In this document: in pieces, positions 1 through 8,811 of the stretch
Position numbering within the stretch: position 1 is the stretch's first letter
How the letters are laid out: the number at the start of each line of letters is the position of its first letter
Source of the DNA: Streptomyces macrolidinus
Lineage (GTDB): Bacteria; Actinomycetota; Actinomycetes; Streptomycetales; Streptomycetaceae
Direction: 5' to 3'
DNA length: 64,000 nucleotides
Assembly (NCBI RefSeq): GCF_023887685.1
Contig: NZ_JAMWMR010000019.1
Span: forward strand, 79,891 to 143,890
Translations under genes and position numbers: made by a program
The notes under the pieces: generated by a model
What the model was told of the DNA's origin: nothing
Databases searched by the model: none
What the model saw: only the letters and a program-made list of their open reading frames with translations

Positions 1-77
1 CGTACGGGTCGCTGGGCATGTCGGTGTCCTCGCGTTGCTGAGTGCTGAGTCGGGGGACGGCGGCGGGACCGGACCTG

Positions 78-422
78 TCAGCACAGGAGGACGACGGTGC
101 GCAGGGCGTACAGCGTGCCGGAGTACGGCGGGCTCACGGGGGCGGGGAGAAGGGGGTCCGGCGCGGACGGCCAGGCGTGGGGGCGCGGCATCGGTCGCAG
201 CGGCGCGAGGGTGCGGTGACCCGGAAGGCTCGCGGGCCGCAGCGTGGTCAGTACGTCGTGCTCCGCGTCGCACGTCTGGGTCGTGGACGGAGCGATGCGC
301 TCGCCCCCTGCCGCCTCCGCGGGCGCGCCCGCCGCGAACAGCAGCGCGCCGAGCACCAGAAGCACCCGCAGCCAGGCATGCCGCTGTGCGGTGCGGCGTG
401 GGTACTGCGGGGCGGGGCTCAC
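78..422 (-). CDS. small secreted hypothetical protein
   Basis: This 114-residue protein starts at GTG. The first ~35 residues form a Sec-type signal peptide: a basic N-terminus (RRTAQRH), a hydrophobic core (LRVLLVLGALLFAAG) and an AEAA cleavage region. The rest is short and Pro/Arg-rich with a single Cys at the C-terminus and a TQTCDAEHD patch, and no domain that I recognise. Codon use is GC3-rich, as for neighbouring genes. No convincing ribosome-binding site precedes the start. It lies alone on the minus strand downstream of the HdeD-like gene. Function is unknown; it could also be an over-predicted ORF. Confidence 0.5.
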   Translation of the reverse strand: MSPAPQYPRRTAQRHAWLRVLLVLGALLFAAGAPAEAAGGERIAPSTTQTCDAEHDVLTTLRPASLPGHRTLAPLRPMPRPHAWPSAPDPLLPAPVSPPYSGTLYALRTVVLLC

Positions 423-524
423 GGGAGGTCATGTGCCCGCCATGCACGCACCGTTCGGCGTGTCGGAGCAAGAACTGCCCTCACGGGCTATCTGTGCGGC
501 GTGAAGTTGACGCGGTGTGCGTGG

Positions 525-1202
525 TCACACCGTGCGTGGGATCCGCTGTGTGTGGCCGTGGAGCCGGATCGCCGTGACGATCTCGACGAGGCCGACCACG
601 ACCAGCCACCAGCCGGCGACGAAGGTGAGCACGACGATCGAGGTGAACGGCGAGGTGATCAGCACGATCCCCGCGAGGAAGGTGATGACACCGAGGAAGG
701 CCTGCCAGCCGCGCGCGGGCACGGCGGGGTCATGGACGGCGGCCAGGGTGTGGGTGATCCCGCGGATCAGCCAGCCGATGCCGATCCACAACGCGAGCAG
801 CAGGATCGACTCCAACCGCCCCCGGAAGCAGAACAGGCCCAGCAGGATCGAGAGGGCACCGCTGATGAAGGCCAGGACGCGCAGCGAGGTCGTCCGGTGC
901 GTGCCGAAGGCGGCAGCCAGTTGGAGCACGCCGCTGATGATGAGGTAGATGCCGAACAGGATCCCGGCGACGAGCAGGGAGGGACCCGGCCAGACCAGGA
1001 GCACGATCCCCAGGACCAGGGAAGCGACGCCGGTGAGCAGGACGACCTGCCAGGCGGCGCGGGAGAGGGAGTGCAGGAACCCCTCGAAGGGCGGCTCCAT
1101 GTCGCCGCGGAAGGGCCTGGGCGCGTGCGCGTCCCGCGCGCCATGGACGTGACGGTCGTCGTACTCCGGCCCCCAGGGGGAACCGCTCGGTGTGTCGGCC
1201 AT
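525..1202 (-). CDS. HdeD/DUF308-family membrane protein
   Basis: The product is an integral membrane protein of about 225 residues. After a ~45-residue charged N-terminus it has about six hydrophobic segments in three helical pairs (for example VVLLTGVASLVLGIVLL and ILLALWIGIGWLIRGI), the DUF308 repeat pattern of the HdeD family. HdeD proteins are linked to acid resistance in enterobacteria; in actinobacteria the role is unknown. I chose ATG at 1202 (MADTPSG) because the longer frame up to 1289 adds a Pro/Gly-rich stretch unlike a protein N-terminus. The gene is monocistronic, with tRNA-Ser upstream on the same strand. Family assignment is firm; function is not. Confidence 0.8.
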   Translation of the reverse strand: MADTPSGSPWGPEYDDRHVHGARDAHAPRPFRGDMEPPFEGFLHSLSRAAWQVVLLTGVASLVLGIVLLVWPGPSLLVAGILFGIYLIISGVLQLAAAFGTHRTTSLRVLAFISGALSILLGLFCFRGRLESILLLALWIGIGWLIRGITHTLAAVHDPAVPARGWQAFLGVITFLAGIVLITSPFTSIVVLTFVAGWWLVVVGLVEIVTAIRLHGHTQRIPRTV

Positions 1203-1397
1203 GACCCATGCTGGGATCGCGCCTGCGCGCACCGCCACTTCGGGTGGTCCACCCGGCTGACGCGCGGGCCGTCCCGCCGGGTTGCACAACGTGTCGGCCC
1301 ATGGCCATGGTGTAAGCAGTCACCTGACCTGTGACTCACAAGCCCTGTGGGCATACACCAGAGGGCCGAGCCACATTCGTGACCCGGCCCTCTGAGC

Positions 1398-1485
1398 TGG
1401 CGGAGGATACGAGATTCGAACTCGTGAGGGGTTGCCCCCAACACGCTTTCCAAGCGTGCGCCCTAGGCCTCTAGGCGAATCCTCC
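1398..1485 (-). tRNA. tRNA-Ser (GGA anticodon), CCA encoded
   Basis: The minus strand folds into a class II tRNA with a 7-bp acceptor stem (GGAGGAT/ATCCTCC), an anticodon stem CACGC/GCGTG around TTGGAAA (anticodon GGA), a long variable arm and a TTCGAAT T-loop. A discriminator G and an encoded CCA occupy 1398-1401. It reads UCC/UCU serine codons. Confidence 0.97.
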
Positions 1486-1560
1486 GCCGCAAACATTACA
1501 TGACGTTGAAGAGTGCTAGCGAACTCGTTCGGGCTCCGGCGATCGGGTAGGCTTGGGCAC

Positions 1561-1649
1561 AGCCCCTCACGCGGCGCTATCTGACTGAACTCCCCCAGGG
1601 CCGGAAGGCAGCAAGGGTAGGTCGGCTCTGGCGGGTGCGTGGGGGGTCT
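1561..1649 (+). ncRNA. ffs: signal recognition particle RNA (4.5S/scRNA, small bacterial type)
   Basis: The conserved SRP domain IV signature is present: GGCCGGAAGGCAGCAAGGG at about 1600-1616, containing the GGAA tetraloop and the asymmetric AGCA/CAG-type internal loop that binds Ffh. The flanks CCCCTCACGC (from 1564) and GCGTGGGG pair to close the helix. It sits just upstream of dnaX, a common position in actinobacteria. The exact ends are estimated from the closing helix. Confidence 0.92.
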
Positions 1650-1741
1650 TGTGCGTTCCGGGTCTGGTCCGGGCCTGGTGGTGCGGGGGCCGCGGCCTTG
1701 GGCTGGGCATGTTGTCGGTGGGCGCCTATAACCTCGTATGC

Positions 1742-3970
1742 GTGTCGTCTCTCGCGTTGTACCGCCGCTATCGCCCGGAGTCGTTCGCCGAGGTCATCGG
1801 GCAGGAGCATGTCACTGACCCGTTGCAGCAGGCGCTGCGGAACAACCGGGTCAATCACGCGTACCTGTTCAGCGGTCCGCGCGGCTGCGGCAAGACGACC
1901 AGCGCGCGGATCCTGGCCCGCTGTCTGAACTGCGAGCAGGGGCCGACGCCGACGCCTTGCGGCGAGTGCCAGTCCTGCCGGGACCTGGCCAGGAACGGGC
2001 CGGGCTCCATCGATGTCATCGAGATCGACGCCGCGTCGCACGGCGGTGTCGACGACGCCCGTGACCTGCGAGAGAAGGCGTTCTTCGGGCCCGCGAGCAG
2101 CAGGTACAAGATCTACATCATCGACGAGGCCCACATGGTCACGTCGGCCGGTTTCAACGCACTGCTCAAGGTCGTCGAGGAACCGCCGGAGCACCTCAAG
2201 TTCATCTTCGCCACCACCGAGCCCGAGAAGGTCATCGGGACCATCCGGTCGCGTACGCACCACTACCCCTTCCGTCTCGTGCCGCCGGGGACCCTTCGGG
2301 ACTACCTCTCCGAGGTGTGCGGGAAGGAAGGCATCCCGGTCGAGGACGGGGTGCTGCCGCTCGTCGTGCGCGCGGGCGCGGGGTCCGTCCGTGACTCGAT
2401 GTCCGTCATGGACCAGTTGCTGGCCGGCGCGAGCACCGACGGCGTGACGTACGCCATGGCCACCTCGCTGCTCGGGTACACGGACGGCTCGCTGCTCGAC
2501 TCCGTCGTCGAGGCCTTCGCGTCCGGTGACGGGGCCGCCGCCTTCGATGTCGTGGACCGGGTCATCGAGGGGGGCAACGACCCGCGGCGGTTCGTCGCCG
2601 ACCTGCTGGAGCGGCTGCGGGACCTGGTGATCCTGGCCGCCGTGCCCGACGCCGTGGAGAAGGGGCTCATCGACGCCCCGGCCGACGTACTGGAGCGGAT
2701 GCAGGCCCAGGCGGGCGTCTTCGGCCCGGCCGAGCTGAGCCGTGCCGCCGATCTCGTCAACGAGGGGCTCACGGAGATGCGCGGGGCCACCTCGCCCCGG
2801 CTGCAGCTCGAGCTGATCTGCGCGCGCGTGCTGCTGCCCGCCGCGTACGGCGACGAGCGCTCCGTCATGGCCCGGCTGGACCGGCTGGAGCGCGGTGTCG
2901 ACTTCTCGGGTGGCGGTGCGAGCCCTGCCATGGGCTACGTGCCGGGGCCCGAGGCGCACGGCGGGGCGAGCGGCGCGGCCGTGCCGCCCGGTGGTGGTGC
3001 CGCGGCGGCTCGTGCCGCGGTGCGTGCCGGTGGGACGCCCGCTCCGGGCGGGTACGAGAGCGGGGCGGCGCCCGTTTCGCCGCCCCCGGCAAAGACCGCT
3101 CCTGCTGCCGCCCCGGCGCCCGCCGTCCCTGCGGCTCCGCAGCCGCAGGCCGCTCCCGCAGCCGCTCCCGCCGCCCCCACGGCGACTCCTCCCGGTGCCT
3201 GGCCGACCGCTGCCGCCGCGGGTGGCGGCCGGAAGCCCGGCGGGTGGCCCACGGCCGCCTCCGCGGGCGCGGGGCGGGCTACGGCCGCACCCGCCGTTGC
3301 CGCCCCGGCACCCGCGGCCTCTCCGGCACCCGCCGCCTCCGCCCCTGCTACCGCGTCGGCGCCCGGCGGGCTCGACCCCCGTGTGCTCTGGCCGAACATC
3401 CTGGAGGCCGTCAAGAACCGCCGCCGCTTCACCTGGATCCTGCTGAGCCAGAACGCCCAGGTGGCGGGCTTCGACGGGACGACGCTGCAACTCGGCTTCG
3501 TGAACGCGGGCGCGCGGGACAACTTCGCGAGCAGCGGCAGCGAGGACGTGCTGCGGCAGGCGCTGGCCGAGCAGTTCCATGTGCAGTGGAAGGTCGAGGC
3601 GATCGTCGACCCGTCCGGCGGCTCGGCCCCGCCCGCCGCCACGGGCTCCGGGTCCGGCGGCGGCTTCCACTCCGGTGGAAGCGGAGGCGGCGGTGGATAC
3701 GGCGGTGGCGGCGCATCTGCCGCGCCGCGCCCCGCACCCCAGCAGGCCGCCGCCCCGGCGGCGCGCCCCGACGCATCGACGGCATCCTCACCGTCCCCGG
3801 CGGCGCCCACGGCGCCCGCTCCGGCCGCCGCCGAGCGTCGCGTGGTCGCCCCCGAGGACGACATGCCGGAGGAGGACGACCCCGACCTCGACGAGTCGGC
3901 CCTCTCGGGTCGCGAACTGATCGTCCGGGAGCTGGGGGCGACGGTCGTGGAGGAGTTCACGAGCGAGTAG
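1742..3970 (+). CDS. dnaX: DNA polymerase III subunits gamma and tau
   Basis: This is the clamp-loader ATPase that loads the beta clamp and couples polymerases at the replication fork (742 aa). Starting at GTG 1742 gives MSSLALYRRYRPESF, the usual DnaX N-terminus; the open frame to 1649 runs through the SRP RNA. The Walker A motif GPRGCGKTT is at residues 45-53. Four zinc-binding cysteines lie at 64, 73, 76 and 79. Walker B (IIDEAH) is near 125 and a sensor-1-like FATTEPEK follows. Domain III ends near residue 380. A long Ala/Pro/Gly-rich linker (about 400-550) leads to a folded tau-like domain (about 555-640) and an acidic tail. I see no obvious slippery A/T run for a programmed gamma frameshift. 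Confidence 0.96.
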   Translation: MSSLALYRRYRPESFAEVIGQEHVTDPLQQALRNNRVNHAYLFSGPRGCGKTTSARILARCLNCEQGPTPTPCGECQSCRDLARNGPGSIDVIEIDAASHGGVDDARDLREKAFFGPASSRYKIYIIDEAHMVTSAGFNALLKVVEEPPEHLKFIFATTEPEKVIGTIRSRTHHYPFRLVPPGTLRDYLSEVCGKEGIPVEDGVLPLVVRAGAGSVRDSMSVMDQLLAGASTDGVTYAMATSLLGYTDGSLLDSVVEAFASGDGAAAFDVVDRVIEGGNDPRRFVADLLERLRDLVILAAVPDAVEKGLIDAPADVLERMQAQAGVFGPAELSRAADLVNEGLTEMRGATSPRLQLELICARVLLPAAYGDERSVMARLDRLERGVDFSGGGASPAMGYVPGPEAHGGASGAAVPPGGGAAAARAAVRAGGTPAPGGYESGAAPVSPPPAKTAPAAAPAPAVPAAPQPQAAPAAAPAAPTATPPGAWPTAAAAGGGRKPGGWPTAASAGAGRATAAPAVAAPAPAASPAPAASAPATASAPGGLDPRVLWPNILEAVKNRRRFTWILLSQNAQVAGFDGTTLQLGFVNAGARDNFASSGSEDVLRQALAEQFHVQWKVEAIVDPSGGSAPPAATGSGSGGGFHSGGSGGGGGYGGGGASAAPRPAPQQAAAPAARPDASTASSPSPAAPTAPAPAAAERRVVAPEDDMPEEDDPDLDESALSGRELIVRELGATVVEEFTSE

Positions 3971-4106
3971 GCCGCGAAGAGGCGCGAAGAGGCGCGGAGC
4001 AAGGGCACTCTTCGGGCCTCTTTGGGATGAACCCACAAGTCCGTGCCCGGCTCCGCTTCGGTGGCCCCCACAAGGCCGCGCGACTCCGCCCGTTAGGCTG
4101 ACCCCC

Positions 4107-5363
4107 GTGAAGGTCCTTGTCATCGGTAGCGGTGCCCGCGAGCACGCCCTGTGTCGTTGTCTCTCCCTCGACCCCGACGTCACCGCGCTGCACTGCGCCC
4201 CCGGCAACGCCGGTATCGCCGAGGTGGCCCGGCTGCATCAGGTCGACGCCCTCGACGGAAAGGCCGTCGCCGCGCTGGCCACGGACCTCGGCGTCGACCT
4301 GGTCGTCGTGGGCCCGGAGGCGCCGCTCGTCGCGGGTGTCGCCGACGCCGTACGCGCCATCGGCATCCCCGTCTTCGGCCCCTCCCAGGAGGCCGCGCAA
4401 CTGGAGGGCTCCAAGGCCTTCGCCAAGGACGTGATGGCGGCGGCGGGCGTCCCCACCGCGCGTTCGTACGTCTGCACGGACGCACGCCAGGTAGAGGAGG
4501 CGCTCGACGCCTTCGGCGCCCCCTATGTCGTGAAGGACGACGGCCTCGCCGCGGGCAAGGGCGTCGTCGTCACCACCGATCTGGAGGCCGCGAAGGCCCA
4601 TGCGGCCGGCTGCGAGCGCGTCGTCATCGAGGAGTTCCTCGACGGACCCGAGGTGTCCCTGTTCGCCGTCACCGACGGCACCACGGTGCTCCCCCTCCAG
4701 CCCGCCCAGGACTTCAAGCGCGCCCTGGACGGCGACGAGGGGCCGAACACCGGCGGCATGGGTGCCTACTCGCCGCTGCCATGGGCCGACCCGAAGCTGG
4801 TCGAGGAGGTCCTGGAGACCGTCCTCCAGCCCACGGTCGACGAGATGCGCCGCCGGGGCACCCCGTTCTCCGGGCTGCTGTACGCGGGTCTTGCGATCAC
4901 CTCGCGCGGGGTACGCGTCATCGAGTTCAACGCCCGTTTCGGCGACCCCGAGACCCAGGTCGTCCTCGCCCGTCTGAAGACCCCGCTCGGCGGTCTGCTG
5001 CTGGCCGCCGCCGACGGCAGCCTCGCCGACCTCGAACCCCTGCGCTGGAGCGACGACGCGGCGGTCACCGTGGTCGTGGCCTCGCACAACTACCCCGGCA
5101 CCCCGCGTACCGGCGACCCGATCACCGGACTCGACGAGGTGGCGGACCAGGACGCCCCGTTCGCGTACGTCCTGCACGCGGGCACCCGGCGCGAGGGCGA
5201 CGCGGTGGTGAGCGCGGGCGGACGCGTGCTGTCGGTCACCGCGACCGGCACGGACCTGGCCGAGGCCCGCCGCCGGGCGTACACGGCCGTGGGCCGTATC
5301 GGGCTCGACGGCTCCCAGCACCGTACGGACATCGCGGCAAAGGCGGCGACGGCCGACATCTAG
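4107..5363 (+). CDS. purD: phosphoribosylamine-glycine ligase (GAR synthetase)
   Basis: PurD catalyses the second step of IMP synthesis, ATP-dependent joining of glycine to phosphoribosylamine. The 418-aa product has full family length and ATP-grasp architecture. The N-terminus is MKVLVIGSGAREHAL. GPEAPLVAGVADA and GPSQEAAQLEGSKAFAKD lie at about 70-110. NTGGMGAYSP is near residue 215 and the metal/ATP site FNARFGDPETQ near 275. The start is GTG at 4107. TAGGCT at 4094-4099 ends exactly 7 bases before the start codon, so the mRNA is probably leaderless. A strong hairpin follows the gene. It is monocistronic, separated from dnaX by 136 bases. Confidence 0.97.
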   Translation: MKVLVIGSGAREHALCRCLSLDPDVTALHCAPGNAGIAEVARLHQVDALDGKAVAALATDLGVDLVVVGPEAPLVAGVADAVRAIGIPVFGPSQEAAQLEGSKAFAKDVMAAAGVPTARSYVCTDARQVEEALDAFGAPYVVKDDGLAAGKGVVVTTDLEAAKAHAAGCERVVIEEFLDGPEVSLFAVTDGTTVLPLQPAQDFKRALDGDEGPNTGGMGAYSPLPWADPKLVEEVLETVLQPTVDEMRRRGTPFSGLLYAGLAITSRGVRVIEFNARFGDPETQVVLARLKTPLGGLLLAAADGSLADLEPLRWSDDAAVTVVVASHNYPGTPRTGDPITGLDEVADQDAPFAYVLHAGTRREGDAVVSAGGRVLSVTATGTDLAEARRRAYTAVGRIGLDGSQHRTDIAAKAATADI

Positions 5364-5460
5364 GGACATCCAGGGCCTGACTCGGCACCAGCGCCTGGCC
5401 GCGCCCAAGCCGCACCGCGCGCCCGGCCGGAGACGGTCCGGAGACGGCACAGACATCCAA

Positions 5461-5492
5461 GGGCCCCGTATCCGTCGCAGGATGCGGGGCCC
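5461..5492 (+). terminator. hairpin terminator after purD
   Basis: GGGCCCCGTATCC (5461-5473) pairs with GGATGCGGGGCCC (5480-5492) across a 6-base loop, giving 13 pairs with one G-T wobble. There is no U tract, as is usual for Streptomyces terminators. Confidence 0.7.
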
Positions 5493-5824
5493 GCGCGCGT
5501 GTCCGTCCTGCGGCGAAATGTGCGACGAGGCGTGCGATGAGGGGGCAAGCATGGGGGAGATCCTCGCCCTGGGTCATCCACCTTTCCCCAGAGCCATTCC
5601 ATCGAGTGACCGATGGCCCATCCGGCTGACGACGGCCGGGGCCCCAACTAGGGTGCCGCGCAAGCGTTCCGGCACTTGGCCCACCGGCATTGCGATGTCA
5701 GTGACGGGTGCCACAGTGGGGGAGTGAGCAACGCACGGGCATCCGGCGGCGACTTCCGTGACGGAGAGCGTCACGGCGTCTGTCGCGCCGGGCAGAGGTG
5801 GGACAGAGGGGGTGCCGTTCGGTC
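5493..5824. other. gap between purD terminator and the 5825 gene
   Basis: No convincing gene is visible in these 330 bases. A short plus-strand ORF from 5482 with clustered cysteines (CPSCGEMC) starts inside the purD terminator hairpin and has no ribosome-binding site, so I do not call it. The promoter of the 5825 gene should lie here. Confidence 0.4.
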
Positions 5825-8548
5825 GTGACCGGGATGAGTGTGGAGATGGGCGCGCAGGCCGCGCGGTCACGGGCCCTTGCCGTGCTGCGGGTCCGCGGCC
5901 GGGCGCTGGCCGCCGCCCTGCTGCCCGCGGCGGTCGCCGTCGTGCTGCTCGCCGGTGGCGCCACCGGCCACCTCAGCGGGGGGCACTGGACGACCGCGCG
6001 CTGGATCACGACCGGCGTCGCCGTGGTCGTCCTGCTCTCCGCCACGGGTGTCGCCCTCGTCGTCTCCCGCGCCCGCCCGGCCATGAGCCCGACGGTCCCG
6101 ATCGCCGAGGAGTCGGCCCCGGATCTGTACCGCATGGTGCGCGATCTGGCGGACCGCCTCGACGTCCCTGCCCCGTCCGCGATAGCGCTCACCCCGGACT
6201 GCGACAGTTGGCTGGAGGACCGCACCCACCCCGCCCACGGCAAGCCCGCCTCCGCGTCCGCGCGCGAGACGGCGGGGACCTGGGGGATACGCGGCCTGTC
6301 GGGGTCCCGGCAGCATCGCGCCGCGCCCGTGCTCGTCATCGGCTCGCCGTTCCTGTGGTGGATGCGGGTGGGCGAGCTGCGCGCGGTCCTCGCCCCGGTC
6401 GTCGCCGGTACGGGCCCGTCTGCGCACCCTGACATAGCGGCGGCGCGCCGCTTCGTACGGGGGCTGGACGCGGCCGTGGCCGTGACGTCGACGCCCGGCC
6501 GCGGCCCCCTGACCCGTACGGTGCTGACCGGCGTCGGCTGGGTGGTCCGCCTGATGCTGCGAAGCTGCCGCGGGCATGCCGCGGAGATGGAGCGTGGTGT
6601 GGCGGCGGCAGCGGCCGTGCGCGCGCAGACGGTCGACTACGGTCTGCGGATCGTCGCCCAGGAGCAGGTCGGGCTGGCGTACGCGGGCTGGGACCGGCTG
6701 CTGACCCGGGTAGCGCTGCCGGCCTGGCGGATGGGGCGCTGGCCGTCGCGCCTGGACGCGGGTGTGGTCGCCGCGCTCACGGAACTCTCGCGCCGGGACC
6801 GGCTGGCCGAGAGCTTCACCTCCCGCCTGGGCGAGCGGCCGGCCTGCGATCTGCTGGAAGAGCCCGGCATCGTGGACGAGGCCGCGTCGCTGCTCGCGGC
6901 CCGGCTCTTCCACGGAGGTCCGGCCCGGCCCGGCCCGGACTGGGCCCCGGTGGACTGGCAGGCCTATCCGGACGAGGTCGTCGACCGCAAATGGCGCACG
7001 GACGCGGCCCGCCTCCAGCGCGTCCTGGACACCCTGGGCGTCCACCACACCACGGACACGACCGCACCCGACGCGGACGAGCCGACCCTGGACCGGGTGC
7101 TGGAGTACCTGACGGTCCGGGCGGACGGCGGCGAGGCCGCGGGAGCACGGGGCATCGCCCGCGCGGGCGGCGCGGAGCGGGCCGAGCCGTCCGGACAGGC
7201 CAAGCGGCCCGGGAGAAGTGAACCGGTCAGGCGGATCGAGCGGAACGGGCAGGTGCAGCGCGCCGAACGGGCTTCCGGCGGTGCGGTGATACCCGAGACT
7301 GCGGAGACGCCGGGCGAGAAGGACGGGTCCGGAGACGACGGCCCGTCCAGCGGCATACGCGCCCGCGCGGGCGGCGCGCCGGAGGGCGGACGAGGGACGG
7401 ACGATCTACGAGCCGCGAGTACCGGAGGGGGGACGGATGACCTGCAGCCCGGCGAAGGCACCCCCGGCGACGTACATGTCCCGAACGGTGGTGCCTCCAC
7501 GGACGAGGTCCACCGAGGCCCTGCGAAGGCTGACGGCGCTGACGGTGTGCCGGACACCCCGGTCGGCGGCGACGGCGACGTGCGCGCCCGGAACGGTGAG
7601 GCTTCCGAGGGCGCGGCCCGCCGTGACCCTGCGACGGCCCCTGGCCCCGAAGGTGCGCCCGACGGCCCGGTCGGCGGCGAGGGCAACGTGCACGTCCCGA
7701 ACGGTGGTGCCTCCACGGGCGAGGTTCACCGTGGCCCTGCGACGGCCCCTGGCCCCGAAGGTGCGCCCGACGGCCCGGTCGGCGGCGAGGGCAACGTGCA
7801 CGTCCCGAACGGTGGTGCCTCCACGGGCGAGGTTCACCGTGGCCCTGCGAAGGCTGACGGCGCTGACGGTGTGCCGGACACCCCGGTCGGCGGCGACGAC
7901 GTCCACGCCCGGAACGGTGGCGCTTCCTCGGACGGGGCCCACCGTGACCCTGCGCCGGTCGGCGGCGAGGGGGACGCGCACGTCCCGAACGGCGACGCTT
8001 TCACGGACCGGGCCCGCCGCCGCCCTGCGACGGCCCCCGACCCCGAAGGTGCCCCCGGCGCCCCGGACCGCGGCGGCGATGCGGCGGGTGACTTCGACGG
8101 CGCCCCCGCGGTCCTGTTCGCCCCCGATGACGAGAGTCTTCTCGCCGATGCGCGTACCGCTGCCCTCCTCGCCGGGCTCAGTGCCGAGGTGGCGCGGGAG
8201 GAGGCGGCGATACCCGACGGCGCGGACGCCGGACAGTCGGCCGCGCCGGATCGCACGCCGTGGGACGACGGGATACTCCCGCTGTTCCCGCTCCAGCCGC
8301 CCAGCACGGGCCGCGAACTGCTCGTCGACCATGTCACCGCGATGGTGTGCTGCGCCGCGATGGACACTGCGGGGGCGGTGCCGGGCCTCGACTGGCTGGA
8401 CGGACCGTCCCTCCTGGTCCGGGGCGAGCGCACGGCCGACCTGGCGTCCCGGGTCCTCAGCCTGGTCGAGGAGGGCGACCCGGCTCCGCTGCGCTCCTGG
8501 CTCGTCGGACTGGGCATACGACCGGAGAAACCGCTCCGGTTGGCCTGA
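5825..8548 (+). CDS. membrane protein with degenerate M48-like domain and expanding 36-aa repeats
   Basis: The product is about 907 aa. Two transmembrane helices lie at about 27-45 and 60-82. Residues about 90-330 have the layout of M48 (HtpX-like) membrane peptidases: LYRMVRDLADRLDVPAP, then VLVIGSPFLWWM, then GELRAVLAP. Where M48 enzymes have AHELGH, this sequence reads APVVAG, so the zinc site is absent. Residues about 430-770 are a low-complexity region of degenerate repeats (GGEGNVHVPNGGAS type). The C-terminal ~130 residues look folded again (LFPLQPPSTGRELLVDHVT). GTG 5825 was chosen because GAGGGGG ends 12 bases upstream; ATG 5834 is the alternative. The M48 resemblance is my reading of the pattern, not a search result. 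Confidence 0.7.
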   Translation: MTGMSVEMGAQAARSRALAVLRVRGRALAAALLPAAVAVVLLAGGATGHLSGGHWTTARWITTGVAVVVLLSATGVALVVSRARPAMSPTVPIAEESAPDLYRMVRDLADRLDVPAPSAIALTPDCDSWLEDRTHPAHGKPASASARETAGTWGIRGLSGSRQHRAAPVLVIGSPFLWWMRVGELRAVLAPVVAGTGPSAHPDIAAARRFVRGLDAAVAVTSTPGRGPLTRTVLTGVGWVVRLMLRSCRGHAAEMERGVAAAAAVRAQTVDYGLRIVAQEQVGLAYAGWDRLLTRVALPAWRMGRWPSRLDAGVVAALTELSRRDRLAESFTSRLGERPACDLLEEPGIVDEAASLLAARLFHGGPARPGPDWAPVDWQAYPDEVVDRKWRTDAARLQRVLDTLGVHHTTDTTAPDADEPTLDRVLEYLTVRADGGEAAGARGIARAGGAERAEPSGQAKRPGRSEPVRRIERNGQVQRAERASGGAVIPETAETPGEKDGSGDDGPSSGIRARAGGAPEGGRGTDDLRAASTGGGTDDLQPGEGTPGDVHVPNGGASTDEVHRGPAKADGADGVPDTPVGGDGDVRARNGEASEGAARRDPATAPGPEGAPDGPVGGEGNVHVPNGGASTGEVHRGPATAPGPEGAPDGPVGGEGNVHVPNGGASTGEVHRGPAKADGADGVPDTPVGGDDVHARNGGASSDGAHRDPAPVGGEGDAHVPNGDAFTDRARRRPATAPDPEGAPGAPDRGGDAAGDFDGAPAVLFAPDDESLLADARTAALLAGLSAEVAREEAAIPDGADAGQSAAPDRTPWDDGILPLFPLQPPSTGRELLVDHVTAMVCCAAMDTAGAVPGLDWLDGPSLLVRGERTADLASRVLSLVEEGDPAPLRSWLVGLGIRPEKPLRLA
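7437..8070 (+). repeat. degenerate tandem repeat inside the 5825 gene (about 108-bp unit)
   Basis: Units of about 36 codons carrying VHVPNGGAST..VHRGPA recur about six times. The best pair is identical at DNA level: 7627-7741 matches 7735-7849 with a 108-bp offset. Outer units are more diverged (ARNGEASEGA, ARNGGASSDGA, VPNGDAFTDRA). The exact multiple of three keeps the reading frame, so the array can expand or contract without breaking the protein. Confidence 0.85.
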
Positions 8549-8811
8549 CCGTCTGACCTTCGGCCGACCTGTCCGCCGTCGCGACCGACCGCCACAGGAC
8601 CCGTCCCCTCTGCGCAAGCCCTCCACACAGCACGGCCGCAGCCCTCACCACTGGCCGGAACTTCCCATTCCGGTCACGTCAATTAGCGACGAACGGTGAC
8701 GGAGTGCGTGCGTAATGTGATGTGCTGGGACCGATCGGGCGCCGGCCACAAGCTATCGGGCGCAAGGCAAGAGCCTAGAAGGCTCACGGGGGACGAGGGA
8801 GGGGACATCGT

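Noticed and set aside
1577..3670. 697-aa minus-strand ORF antisense to dnaX
   Set aside because: It is a shadow of dnaX. dnaX has all clamp-loader motifs, and the antisense translation is Arg/Gly-rich without domains.
5482..5727. 81-aa ORF with CPSCGEMC cysteines
   Set aside because: Its start lies inside the purD terminator hairpin, there is no ribosome-binding site, and the rest is low complexity.
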